Of a stretch of 64,000 bases of DNA, positions 1 to 7,880 are shown piece after piece. The position numbers and the translations under genes are program-made. Numbering within the stretch: position 1 is the first letter of the stretch; the number at the start of each line of letters is the position of its first letter. The notes under the pieces are model-generated. The model was given only the letters and a program-made list of their open reading frames with translations, was not told the DNA's origin and made no database searches. The stretch lies in NCBI RefSeq assembly GCF_036226885.1, contig NZ_CP109027.1:3410001-3474000 (forward strand). The letters run 5' to 3'. This DNA is from Streptomyces sp. NBC_00663. GTDB lineage: Bacteria; Actinomycetota; Actinomycetes; Streptomycetales; Streptomycetaceae.

Positions 1-1183
1 CCCCGCGCACCCGCGGCCCGTGCCGACGCCACCACAACCGTGCCCACAGCAGCTGAAGCCCCGCCAGGAGCAGCATCGTGACAAGGGCGTCGAGCCGCAG
101 CAGCGGGCCGGTGTCGGTCAGCAGGCGGTGGCCGGAGCGGGCCAGCAGCGGCCAGGTGACGTCCAGCAGCAGCCGCAGCCCCACGAAGACACAGCCGATC
201 GAGCCCGCCACCGCGCCCGCGGCGTACGCCTTCAGCATCCGGCGCTCGGCGGGTCGCCGCCCGGCCAGCGGGTCGCGGCTCGCCCGGCCCAGGAGGCGGG
301 CCCCGAGGTGGCGGAGCCAGGCACCGGCGTCGCCGTACAGGTTGCGGCACCCGGTCAGGTCCTGGGCGACGAAGTACAGGTCGGTGCGCATGAAGACCAG
401 GCACTGGTTGGCGAAGGAGGTGACCAGGGTCATCGCGACGACCGGCAGCAGGGGCGAGTCGGCACCGGCCGCGAGGGCGAGCAGACAGCCGCCCCAGACG
501 GCGCCGTCCACGGCGAGCCCGGACAGATACACGGTGAGCCGCGCGCGGCGGCCCTTGAGCCAGATCCCGGACACCTCGGTCTGCGCCACCAGGAACTGGA
601 GGCGGGTGCCCAGCCGCACCCGCCCGGCCACTCCGGCGGCCCGCGCGGTCACCAGGTGCGCCAGTTCGTGCAGGCCGATCAGACACCAGGCGGCGAGCGA
701 CTGCACGAGGAGGTTGACGGTGCCGAGGCGCGCCCACACCAGGTCGTCCCAGGACGGCAGACCGCGCCCCCGCAGCACGACGGCCACGAGTCCGGCCACG
801 GGGACGGCGAGGACGGCGGCGTGCAGAACGGGAGCGAGCACCCAGCGGACGTGGCGCTGCCGCAGCCGGGGGAGGGAGACCGGGACCGGCGCGGTCTCGA
901 AGCGCCGGGTGCCGATCGCGGCGACCAGACCGGCGGCGGCCAGCGACTCGGCGAACGCCTCGACATCGAGGTCACGGCCGCGGTCCCGCCGCAGCGCGCC
1001 GCGGGCCTGGCCCACGGTGCGCCCCTCGGCGAGCAGCCGGAGCGCGGCCATGCCGATCTCGGGCAGGGCGACGACCTGCTCGTTGCCCTGCCGTCCGACG
1101 ATCCACTCGTCGCGGTCCTGCCGCACCTCCAGCGGGTGCAGGACCACCGTGGGGTCCGGTTCCGGCGGCGCGGCGGCCGTCAC
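1..1183 (-). CDS. M50 membrane metalloprotease with N-terminal PqqD/RRE-like domain (3' end outside window)
   Basis: Partial: 394 codons are visible and the gene runs off the left edge. The GTG start at 1183 overlaps the TGA of the upstream ThiF-like gene (GTGA), so the two are probably translationally coupled. Residues about 12-90 resemble the PqqD winged-helix fold: a beta hairpin, then a helix with LPEIGMAALRLLAEG and a C-terminal DVEAFAESLAAAGLV helix. This fold is used by RiPP enzymes to grip leader peptides. Membrane segments follow, with the zinc motif HELAH at residues 172-176 and a likely third ligand Asp near 268 (MRTDLYF...QDL, replacing the family's LDGY...DL pattern). M50 enzymes cleave within or near the membrane, so the inferred job is to process the peptide encoded at 2316-2456. 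The family call is firm; the substrate is inferred. Confidence 0.85.
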   Translation of the reverse strand, partial: MTAAAPPEPDPTVVLHPLEVRQDRDEWIVGRQGNEQVVALPEIGMAALRLLAEGRTVGQARGALRRDRGRDLDVEAFAESLAAAGLVAAIGTRRFETAPVPVSLPRLRQRHVRWVLAPVLHAAVLAVPVAGLVAVVLRGRGLPSWDDLVWARLGTVNLLVQSLAAWCLIGLHELAHLVTARAAGVAGRVRLGTRLQFLVAQTEVSGIWLKGRRARLTVYLSGLAVDGAVWGGCLLALAAGADSPLLPVVAMTLVTSFANQCLVFMRTDLYFVAQDLTGCRNLYGDAGAWLRHLGARLLGRASRDPLAGRRPAERRMLKAYAAGAVAGSIGCVFVGLRLLLDVTWPLLARSGHRLLTDTGPLLRLDALVTMLLLAGLQLLWARLWWRRHGPRVRG

Positions 1184-2253
1184 GGCCCGCACAACGGGCA
1201 GTCGGGCCGGGCCGGGTGCTGTACGAAGACATGCTGGTCGGGCGCGATCAGGTTCACCCCGCGCACAAAGCCGGGCGGGGTGGCACCGATGCCGGTGAGC
1301 AGGGCGACGACCTCATGGGCGATGAGCTGCCCGGAGACACCGGCGGCCGGGGCCAGGGCGCCGGCGGTGCCCAGGTGCGGGGTCCACCCCGGCTTGAGCT
1401 TGGCCTCCTCGCCGGCGCCGACGCACTCGAAGCAGGGGCCCTCGGGTGCGTACACCCCGACCGTCGCCAGGGGGCCGCTGTAGCCGGCGGACACCCAGGG
1501 CACCCCCAGGGACGCGCAGACCCGGTTCGTCATCTTGCGGATGAGGTCGCCGCGGGGCTCGTCCGCGCACAGCACGAAGACGTCCCGGTCCCGCACGAGT
1601 TCGGTGAGCGCGGCCTCGGTGTCGGCGCGACGGCTCTCGTGGGTGTAGCGGCCCGACGAGTTCACGGCCGCGAGCCGGCGGGCCGCTGTCTCCGCCTTGG
1701 GGCGGCCGAGGTCGGCCTCGGTGTAGAGCACCTGCCGGCTGAGGTTGGACTCCTCGACGACGTCGGGGTCCACCAGGTGCAGGGTGCCCACGCCCATGGC
1801 GGCCAGCGCCCACGCGGCGTGACTGCCCGAGCCGCCCACGCCCAGCACGGTCACGCGGGCCTGTTTGAGGCGCAGTTGGGAGGACCAGGCGTCGATGCCG
1901 GGGCGCAGGTCGACGTACCGGAAGTAGGTGTGGTTCCTGCTGTAACGCTCGCGCTCGCGGTCGGTGAGGCCGTCCGGAGGAGTGGCGGCGGCGTCCTCGA
2001 CATAGCCGGTGTCCAGCAGTTCGGCGAGCAGCCGGCGGGCGCCTTCGGGGCCCAGCGCGGGGTGGCTGTCCGCGAGGGTGCGCTCGATCCGGTCCGGCGG
2101 TGTGGCGCCGTCGAGCAGGGTGAGTGCGTCCCAGACCCAGCCGTGCGGATCGGCGATCTCCGCCGCGACTCCGTAGACCCCGCCGCCGAGCCGGAGGGTT
2201 CCGTCGTCGAAGCGGTGCGGGGCGTGCTCCGCCTTGATCCGGGGCAGCTGCAC
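1180..2253 (-). CDS. ThiF/MoeB/MccB-like E1 adenylyltransferase with N-terminal RRE-like domain
   Basis: A 357-residue protein starting at GTG 2253, with GAAGGAGA just upstream. Residues 1-90 look like a PqqD/RRE winged helix (VWDALTLLDGATPPDRIERT, then LLAELLDTGYV). Residues 133-260 are the E1 Rossmann core, with GVGGSGSH at 138-145 and DPDVVEESNLSRQV at 162-175 matching the nucleotide-binding and Arg-finger motifs of ThiF/MoeB. A zinc site is formed by CxxC at 274/277 and CPLC at 352/355, the latter almost at the C-terminus. The family adenylates a carboxylate using ATP. MccB and PaaA relatives do this on short ribosomal peptides. No catalytic thiol position is obvious. The gene lies between the small peptide gene and the M50 protease and is predicted to modify that peptide. 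Confidence 0.85.
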   Translation of the reverse strand: MQLPRIKAEHAPHRFDDGTLRLGGGVYGVAAEIADPHGWVWDALTLLDGATPPDRIERTLADSHPALGPEGARRLLAELLDTGYVEDAAATPPDGLTDRERERYSRNHTYFRYVDLRPGIDAWSSQLRLKQARVTVLGVGGSGSHAAWALAAMGVGTLHLVDPDVVEESNLSRQVLYTEADLGRPKAETAARRLAAVNSSGRYTHESRRADTEAALTELVRDRDVFVLCADEPRGDLIRKMTNRVCASLGVPWVSAGYSGPLATVGVYAPEGPCFECVGAGEEAKLKPGWTPHLGTAGALAPAAGVSGQLIAHEVVALLTGIGATPPGFVRGVNLIAPDQHVFVQHPARPDCPLCGP

Positions 2254-2273
2254 GATCGTCTCCTTCGAAGAAC

Positions 2274-2307
2274 GACCCCGGCGGCGGTTCGGGCCGCCGC
2301 CGGGGTC
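2274..2307 (-). terminator. Strong hairpin between peptide gene and ThiF gene (attenuator-like)
   Basis: A perfect 14-bp GC-rich stem (GACCCCGGCGGCGG and its complement, 2274-2287/2294-2307) with a 6-nt loop starts 9 nt after the stop of the peptide gene. It ends 20 nt before the ThiF start codon, and no U-run follows. A stem at this place fits partial termination or mRNA stabilisation that would give more peptide than enzyme, as is common after RiPP precursor genes. Confidence 0.6.
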
Positions 2308-2315
2308 TGCCGTTG

Positions 2316-2456
2316 TCAGGTGTCGATCTGCTTGTTCTGGATCGTCTCGATCTTGTCCAGGAGCCGGACCTCGATGAACTCGGGCTGCTGCGGCGCCTCG
2401 GAGTTGCCGAGCGTGCCCTGGTCACCGAAGGTCTCGGCGTGCGTGGTGTGCTCCAC
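2316..2456 (-). CDS. Small 46-residue peptide, candidate RiPP precursor
   Basis: The GTG start at 2456 is preceded by a good ribosome site (AGGAAGAG, 4 nt spacing). The peptide is acidic, has no Cys, Tyr or Trp, and has no signal peptide or membrane segment. It begins MEHTTHAETFGDQG, has a Gln/Pro-rich middle (APQQPEF), and ends in an amphipathic Ile/Leu/charged stretch closing with NKQIDT. I know no family for it. It is called a precursor because of context: a strong ribosome site, a hairpin immediately after the stop, and two downstream enzymes carrying peptide-gripping RRE-like domains. Glu/Asp and Lys residues in the C-terminal third could be acyl donors and acceptors if the E1-like enzyme activates a carboxylate. 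It could also be a small regulatory protein. Confidence 0.6.
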   Translation of the reverse strand: MEHTTHAETFGDQGTLGNSEAPQQPEFIEVRLLDKIETIQNKQIDT

Positions 2457-2538
2457 GGTGCTCTTCCTTTCCGATGGATCGGATGCGGCGGGCGGCCGTC
2501 GGTGACGGCCATCCCGCTTCTGCGTCCCAGCCTCGGAC

Positions 2539-2604
2539 AGGGGTCTTTCGCTTGTCTTTCGCCTGTCTTTCTCCGGTCTTTCAGCGGCCTTTCAGCGGCC
2601 TTTC
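2539..2604 (-). promoter_or_regulatory. Six tandem 11-bp repeats upstream of the peptide gene
   Basis: Read on the minus strand, six contiguous units each start with GAAAG at exactly 11-bp spacing: two identical GAAAGGCCGCT, then GAAAGACCGGA, GAAAGACAGGC, GAAAGACAAGC and GAAAGACCCCT. They lie between the end of the bldKE-like gene (2645) and the peptide start codon (2456), about 80 bp upstream of it. One repeat per helical turn places every copy on the same DNA face. Direct repeats at 11-bp period are the known layout of SARP-family activator sites in Streptomyces. The heptamer here does not match a SARP consensus I know. Confidence 0.75.
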
Positions 2605-2644
2605 GCCCGCCCCTCACCGGGCGTCGGCCGGCCCCGCGGGGCGC

Positions 2645-3775
2645 CTAGTCGTCGTTCAGCTCCTCCTCCAGCGCCGCCAGCGCCGGATCCAGCACGATGT
2701 CCTCGTCCCGCCCCTCGGTCGTCGGCTCCTCCGGGAAGTGGCAGGCCGTCAGATGTCCCTCGTGGTTCCCGGAGATCCGGACCAGCGGCGGCTCCTCCGC
2801 CGCGCACTTGTCCTGCGCCTTCCAGCACCGCGTCCTGAAGCGGCAGCCCGACGGCGGTGAGATCGGCGACGGAACGTCCCCGGCGAGCCGGATGCGCTCA
2901 CGTCCCGCGGTCTCCGCCCCTCCCTCCACCAGGCTCACCTCGGGCACCGCGGAGAGCAGGGCGTGGGTGTAGGGGTGCCGGGGGCGGGTGTAGATGGACT
3001 CACGGTCGCCGACCTCGATGATCTTGCCGAGGTACATCACGGCCACGCGCTGCGAGAAGTGCCGTACGACGGCCAGGTCGTGGGCGATGAACAGGAACGC
3101 GATGCCCAGCTCCTGCTGGACCTTCTGGAGCAGGTTCACCACCTGCGCCTGGATGGAGACGTCGAGGGCCGAGACCGGCTCGTCCGCCACGATCAGCTTC
3201 GGCTCCAGCGCCAACGCGCGGGCGACACCGATCCGTTGACGCTGGCCGCCGGAGAACTCGTGCGGGAAGCGGTTGTAGTGCTCGGGGTTGAGGCCGACGA
3301 TCTCCAGGAGTTCGCGGACCCGCCGTTCCCGCCCGCCCTCCGGCTCGATGTCGTTGATCTCCATCGGACCCGCGATGATCTTGCCGACCGTCTGCCGCGG
3401 GTTCAGGGACGAGTACGGGTCCTGGAAGATCATCTGGATCTCGGAGCGGATCGGCGCCAGCTGACTGCGGCTGGCGTGCGTGATGTCCTTTCCGCGGTAC
3501 GAGATCGTCCCGGCCGTCGGCTCCAGCAGCCGGGTGATCAGACGGCCCGTGGTCGACTTGCCGCAGCCCGACTCCCCCACCAGGCCGAAGCTCTCGCCGA
3601 CGTTGACCGTCAGATCGATGCCGTCCACGGCCTGGACCGCGCCGACCGTACGGCGGATCGGGAAGCCGCCCTTGACGGGGAAGTGCTTGGTGAGCCCCTG
3701 GACGACCAGCAACGGGTCGCCCGACGCCTCTGCGACTGCCTCGCGCGGGGCCGGGAGGACGAGGTCCTCTTTCAT
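2645..3775 (-). CDS. bldKE: Oligopeptide ABC importer ATPase, OppF/BldKE type
   Basis: A 376-residue cytoplasmic ATPase. The Walker A is GESGCGKST, the signature [14 protein letters not shown] and the Walker [13 protein letters not shown]. The C-terminal oligopeptide-transporter extension carries a Cys-rich patch ([14 protein letters not shown]). The ATG start at 3775 follows a near-perfect AGGAGG. It powers peptide uptake together with the second ATPase at 3806-4870 and the two permeases. The gene order permease, binding protein, permease, ATPase, ATPase matches the bldK operon of S. coelicolor, where the importer takes up an extracellular peptide needed for aerial growth. The symbol rests on order and neighbours (typA, sdh), not on a database match. 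A few acidic residues extend the C-terminus. Confidence 0.85.
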   Translation of the reverse strand: MKEDLVLPAPREAVAEASGDPLLVVQGLTKHFPVKGGFPIRRTVGAVQAVDGIDLTVNVGESFGLVGESGCGKSTTGRLITRLLEPTAGTISYRGKDITHASRSQLAPIRSEIQMIFQDPYSSLNPRQTVGKIIAGPMEINDIEPEGGRERRVRELLEIVGLNPEHYNRFPHEFSGGQRQRIGVARALALEPKLIVADEPVSALDVSIQAQVVNLLQKVQQELGIAFLFIAHDLAVVRHFSQRVAVMYLGKIIEVGDRESIYTRPRHPYTHALLSAVPEVSLVEGGAETAGRERIRLAGDVPSPISPPSGCRFRTRCWKAQDKCAAEEPPLVRISGNHEGHLTACHFPEEPTTEGRDEDIVLDPALAALEEELNDD

Positions 3776-3805
3776 GACGTGTCCTCCTAGGACTGGGACT
3801 ACGGA

Positions 3806-4870
3806 CTAGCCCAGGCTGGGCTTGATCTCTTCGATGAAGATGGTCCGCTTCTGGTCCGCCGTGAGATGGCAGGCGGAGGCGCGGTCCGGGGCCAGCAAGG
3901 GGCGTTCGTCGGTGCAGCGGGTGCCGTCGACCCGGCTCTGGAAGGTGCAGCGGGGGTGGAAGCGGCAGCCGGACGGGGGGTTCAGCAGTGACGGGGGCTG
4001 GCCCGGGATCGGTGCCAGCGGGGCGTCGAGGTCCGAGTCGATGCGCGGCATCGAGTTCAACAGGCCCCAGGTGTAGGGGTGCTGGGGTGAGCGCAGGACC
4101 TCGTTGGTGGTGCCGCGTTCGATCGCGCCGCCCGCGTACATCACCATGATGTCGTCGGCCATGTCGGCGATGACACCGAGGTCGTGGGTGATGAAGATGA
4201 TCGCGGAGCCGAACTCCTGCTGGAGGTCCTTCAGGAGGTCGAGGATCTGGGCCTGGACCGTGACGTCGAGGGCTGTGGTGGGCTCGTCGGCGATCAGCAG
4301 GTCGGGGTCGCAGACCAGGGCCATGGCGATCATCGCGCGCTGACGCATACCGCCGGAGAACTGGTGGGGGTAGTCCTTCGCCCGTTCCTTGGGGTGGGGG
4401 ATGCCGACCTTGCCGAGCATCTCCACCGCGCGGTCCCAGGCGGCCTTCTTCGAGGCGCCCGTGTGCTTCATGTACGGCTCGGCGATCTGCCGGCCCACCG
4501 TGTAGTACGGCGACAGCGCGGTGAGCGGGTCCTGGAAGATCATGGCGACCTTGTTGCCGCGCAGCTTCTCCAGCTCATGCTCCCGGGCGGTGGTCAACTC
4601 CCGCCCCTCCAGCAGGATCTCGCCCTCGACGGTGGTGAACTTCGGGTTGTGCAGCCCAAGGATCGTCAGGTTGGTCACGGACTTGCCGGAGCCGGACTCG
4701 CCGACGATGCCGAGGGTCTTGCCGCGCTCCAGGTCGAAGGAGAGCCCGTCGACGGCGCGGACGGTGCCGTCCTCGGTGCGGAAACTGACGTGCAGGTCGC
4801 GCACCGAGAGGAAGGCACCCGCGTCGGAGGGAACGGGCGCCCCGGCCGGTTCGGTCAGAGTGGTCACCAC
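3806..4870 (-). CDS. bldKD: Oligopeptide ABC importer ATPase, OppD/BldKD type
   Basis: A 354-residue ATPase with Walker A GESGSGKS, signature [15 protein letters not shown] and Walker [13 protein letters not shown]. The C-terminal segment of the oligopeptide/HPY type ends with paired cysteines ([13 protein letters not shown]). Two GTG codons in tandem (4870 and 4867) can start it; AGGAG lies upstream and fits either. The gene is 13 nt from the permease gene upstream and 30 nt from the next ATPase, so one operon is clear. It forms the asymmetric ATPase dimer with the OppF-type partner. Confidence 0.85.
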   Translation of the reverse strand: MVTTLTEPAGAPVPSDAGAFLSVRDLHVSFRTEDGTVRAVDGLSFDLERGKTLGIVGESGSGKSVTNLTILGLHNPKFTTVEGEILLEGRELTTAREHELEKLRGNKVAMIFQDPLTALSPYYTVGRQIAEPYMKHTGASKKAAWDRAVEMLGKVGIPHPKERAKDYPHQFSGGMRQRAMIAMALVCDPDLLIADEPTTALDVTVQAQILDLLKDLQQEFGSAIIFITHDLGVIADMADDIMVMYAGGAIERGTTNEVLRSPQHPYTWGLLNSMPRIDSDLDAPLAPIPGQPPSLLNPPSGCRFHPRCTFQSRVDGTRCTDERPLLAPDRASACHLTADQKRTIFIEEIKPSLG

Positions 4871-4883
4871 AGAACTCCTAGGC

Positions 4884-5864
4884 CTAGGACAGCCGGACGC
4901 GCGGGTCGATGAAGGCGTAGCAGGCGTCGACGACGATGTTGCAGAGCAGGATCACGGCGGCGGCGAACAGCATCACGCCGAGCAGCAGCGGCAGATCGCT
5001 GAACTGCACCGACTCCACCGCGAGCCGTCCGAGACCGGGCAGTCCGAAGGTGTACTCGGTGATGATCGCGCCGCCGAGCAGAGAGCTGAGGTCGATGCCG
5101 AGGATGGTGATGATGGGGATCAGCGAACCACGCCAGGCGTAGCGGAAGAAGACGTAGCGGCCGCTCATGCCCTTGGCGCGGGCGGTGCGGACGTGTTCCT
5201 CCTGGAGCTGCTCGATCATCGAGGAGCGGGCCATACGGGTGTACTGCGCGGCGAAGATGGTGGACAGCACGGCCCAGGGGATGATCAGCCCGGTGAACCA
5301 GGCGACGGGGTTGTCGGTGATCGAGGTGTACTCGGGCTCCTCGAAGATGTGCGTCTGGTAGACGAGGATCGCGAGCGCCAGGGGCCCGAGGAAGTAGATC
5401 TGCATCGAACTGAGCACCATGGAACCGGCGGTGAAGGACTTGTCCACGAGGGTGCCGCGCTTCCAGGCGGCGAGCAGTCCGGTGCCGAGGCCGACGAACA
5501 GGAAGACGACGGTGGCGCCGGCCGCGAGCGACAGCGTGAGCGGCAGCCGGTCCATCAGGGTCGACCACACCTGCTCGTTGGTGTGGTACGAGTACCCGAA
5601 GCACGGGGCGGGGCAGGGCCCTTGCTCGAAGTCATTGCGTCCGGTGACCAGCCCGGACAGGAAGATCCAGAACTGTTCCGGGATCGACTTGTCGAGTCCC
5701 AGTGTGTGGTGGATGTTCGCCAGGGAGTCCGGCGTGCAGGTCTTGCCGCACATCAGCAGCGCCGGGTCGCGGGGCATGCCGAAGAAGAGCAGGAAGGCGA
5801 CCACGGTCAGCAGGACCAGGATCACGAGTGAGCCGAGGATCCGGCGGAAGAGGAAGCGCAGCAT
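4884..5864 (-). CDS. bldKC: Oligopeptide ABC importer permease, DppB/OppB type
   Basis: About 326 residues. It starts MLRFLFRRILGSLVIL, with a first membrane helix typical of OppB-type permeases. An external loop of about 120 residues contains cysteines (MCGKTCTPDS and PCPAPCFGY), and five further helices follow. The family's coupling motif is in the last third (EEHVRTARAKGMSG), which docks on the ATPases. I prefer ATG 5864 because translation from there begins at the conserved first helix. A longer start at GTG 5915 is open but adds a non-conserved tail. The Shine-Dalgarno for 5864 is weak. Confidence 0.82.
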   Translation of the reverse strand: MLRFLFRRILGSLVILVLLTVVAFLLFFGMPRDPALLMCGKTCTPDSLANIHHTLGLDKSIPEQFWIFLSGLVTGRNDFEQGPCPAPCFGYSYHTNEQVWSTLMDRLPLTLSLAAGATVVFLFVGLGTGLLAAWKRGTLVDKSFTAGSMVLSSMQIYFLGPLALAILVYQTHIFEEPEYTSITDNPVAWFTGLIIPWAVLSTIFAAQYTRMARSSMIEQLQEEHVRTARAKGMSGRYVFFRYAWRGSLIPIITILGIDLSSLLGGAIITEYTFGLPGLGRLAVESVQFSDLPLLLGVMLFAAAVILLCNIVVDACYAFIDPRVRLS

Positions 5865-5954
5865 CTCAGTGGCAGCTTTCGGGCGAAGCCTGGGCGGCGC
5901 GGTGCGCCCCGCCACGGGAACGGGACGGGACGCACCGGACGCCGCTTGGACGGG

Positions 5955-7763
5955 TTACTTCACGAAGAGCCTGCGCGGGTCGACGCCGCCGATGACGTCG
6001 TCGTACGCGAGGCCACCGATCTTGGACCCGGCGATCTGGGTCTGCTTGTAGTACGCCGTCGGGATGTTGGAGACGACGTCCTTCACGATGTACTCGTTGA
6101 TCTTGTTCCAGGCCTCGGCGGCCTTGATCGGGTCGGTGATGGTGTTCGCCTTGTCGATGTCGGCGTTCACCTTGGGGTCGTTGATGTGTGAGTAGTTCGA
6201 GGAGCCGTCCTGGATCTGGCGGCCGTCGTAGAGCGGCGGGATCACGGTCGACGCGCTCGGCCAGTCGGCACCCCACGCGGTGTGGTAGATGTCGTAGTTG
6301 TTCTTGACCTTGCTGACGTTGTCGTAGTACGTCTCGGCCGGGATCTCCTGGCGCTGCACGTCGAAGCCGGCCTTCTCCAGGCCCGCCGCCATGGCGGTGG
6401 AGTACTGCTGGCCCTCAGGGGTGTTGATGTAGCCGAAGGTCAGCTTCAGGCCCACCTTGCCGGCCTTCTCCAGGAGCTGCTTGGCCTTGGCCGGATCACC
6501 GGCGGGCTTGGCCTTCTTGCCGAAGGGGTCGAACTTGGGGTCGTAGCCGGAGACGGTCGGGCTGATCAGACCGCCGGCGACCTCCATCGCGTCGGTGCCG
6601 CCGAAGGCGCGCACGAACGGCGTGATCGGCAGGGCGTAGGCGATGGCCTCGCGGACCTCCTTGGACTGCATCTCCGGCTGGGACAGGTTGATGTTCATCT
6701 GTCCCACGTACGGCTGGTAGCCGGAGACCGTGCGGTTCTTCATCGCGGCGTCGTTCAGGACCTTGGTCAGGTTGCCCGCGTCGACCTGGTTGCTGAGACT
6801 GATCGCCGTCGCGTTGGCGCCGGTGTCGTCGAGGATGGCCTTGGTCGAGTCCTCGAACTGCTTGTTGAACTCGATGTTGAACCGGTCGACGTACTGGTGC
6901 CGGACCGCGTCGGTCTTCGGGTCCCAGTTGGTGTTCTTGACCAGCGTCATCGTCTTGCCCGACTTGAACTCCGAGATCTTGTAAGGACCGGAGGTCATCG
7001 GGGACTTGTCGTACTTGACCTTGGTGTCCTTCTCGGCGGACACGACGGAGTAGCCGGCCATGGCGAGCGCGTACGGCAGGTCGGGCTTGGGCGACTTGAA
7101 CTTGAAGACAATCGTTTTGTCATCGGGCGTCTCCAGGACGGTGTCCGGGAGGTGCTTGCCCTTGTACGGGCCGTCCGGGAGGAGCTTGCGGTACTCCGTG
7201 CCCGGGGTGTCGGCCAGCCACTGCTGGATGTAGGTCGGGCCGTTGGAGATGAACGGCGCGAAGAGCCGCTCGAAGGTCTGGCGCACGTCCTTGGCGGTGA
7301 TCGCGGAGCCGTCGGCCCACTTGATCCCGTCCTTCAGCGTGTACTTCCAGGTCTTGCCGCCGTCGCTGGTGGTACCGCTGTCGGTGGCGAGGTCGCCGAC
7401 GACCTGGTGCTTCTTGCCGTCGTCGCTGGTGGCCTTGTAGGCGGTCAGACCGCGGTGGATGAGCTGCGAGAGGGCCATCTCGTCGGAGACGTAGATCTGC
7501 CCCGGGTCCAGGTGCGCGAAGCTGTCCCGCTGGAGCACGTTGACGGTGCCGCCCGCCTTGGCGCCGGCGATCTCGGCGGCCGGCCCCGTCGAGTCCTTGG
7601 CGTTGCCGAAGGAGATGCCGGCCTGCTGGCGCTGGGCGTTCTCCTTGTCCTGCTTGTCGTTGTCGCTGCCTTTGCTGCCGCCCTCGCTGCAGCCGGTGAG
7701 CACGAGAGCCCCCGCCGCCAGCAGTGAGAGCGCGGCGTACGCGTGGCGTCCACCCTTACCCAT
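5955..7763 (-). CDS. bldKB: Peptide-binding lipoprotein of the ABC importer (family 5), BldKB type
   Basis: About 602 residues. A signal peptide of about 25 residues ends in the lipobox LTGC. A Ser/Gly/Lys-rich linker leads into a full family-5 extracellular solute-binding domain (GGTVNVLQRDSFAHLDP; WKYTLKDGIKWADG; DVRQTFERL). It is a membrane-tethered receptor that captures oligopeptides outside the cell and hands them to the two permeases. ATG 7763 and an adjacent GTG at 7766 are both possible starts. In S. coelicolor loss of this protein gives resistance to a toxic tripeptide and a bald phenotype; whether the ligand is the same here is not visible. Confidence 0.85.
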   Translation of the reverse strand: MGKGGRHAYAALSLLAAGALVLTGCSEGGSKGSDNDKQDKENAQRQQAGISFGNAKDSTGPAAEIAGAKAGGTVNVLQRDSFAHLDPGQIYVSDEMALSQLIHRGLTAYKATSDDGKKHQVVGDLATDSGTTSDGGKTWKYTLKDGIKWADGSAITAKDVRQTFERLFAPFISNGPTYIQQWLADTPGTEYRKLLPDGPYKGKHLPDTVLETPDDKTIVFKFKSPKPDLPYALAMAGYSVVSAEKDTKVKYDKSPMTSGPYKISEFKSGKTMTLVKNTNWDPKTDAVRHQYVDRFNIEFNKQFEDSTKAILDDTGANATAISLSNQVDAGNLTKVLNDAAMKNRTVSGYQPYVGQMNINLSQPEMQSKEVREAIAYALPITPFVRAFGGTDAMEVAGGLISPTVSGYDPKFDPFGKKAKPAGDPAKAKQLLEKAGKVGLKLTFGYINTPEGQQYSTAMAAGLEKAGFDVQRQEIPAETYYDNVSKVKNNYDIYHTAWGADWPSASTVIPPLYDGRQIQDGSSNYSHINDPKVNADIDKANTITDPIKAAEAWNKINEYIVKDVVSNIPTAYYKQTQIAGSKIGGLAYDDVIGGVDPRRLFVK

Positions 7764-7880
7764 CACTCAGATTCCACCCATCTTGTGTCACCGGTGCGAC
7801 CTGCGCCAGTGCGGTTTGAAGTGCGGACCGGCAACGTGCCATCCGGTCGGTGTCGGGCGAGGACGCCCACAACTCCTCGG

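Noticed and set aside
20-2505. Long plus-strand open frames opposite the M50 and ThiF genes
   Set aside because: Their translations are Gly/Arg/Ala/Gln-rich without any domain, and they mirror minus-strand genes that have clear motifs (HELAH, GxGGxG, CxxC). They are a by-product of high GC.
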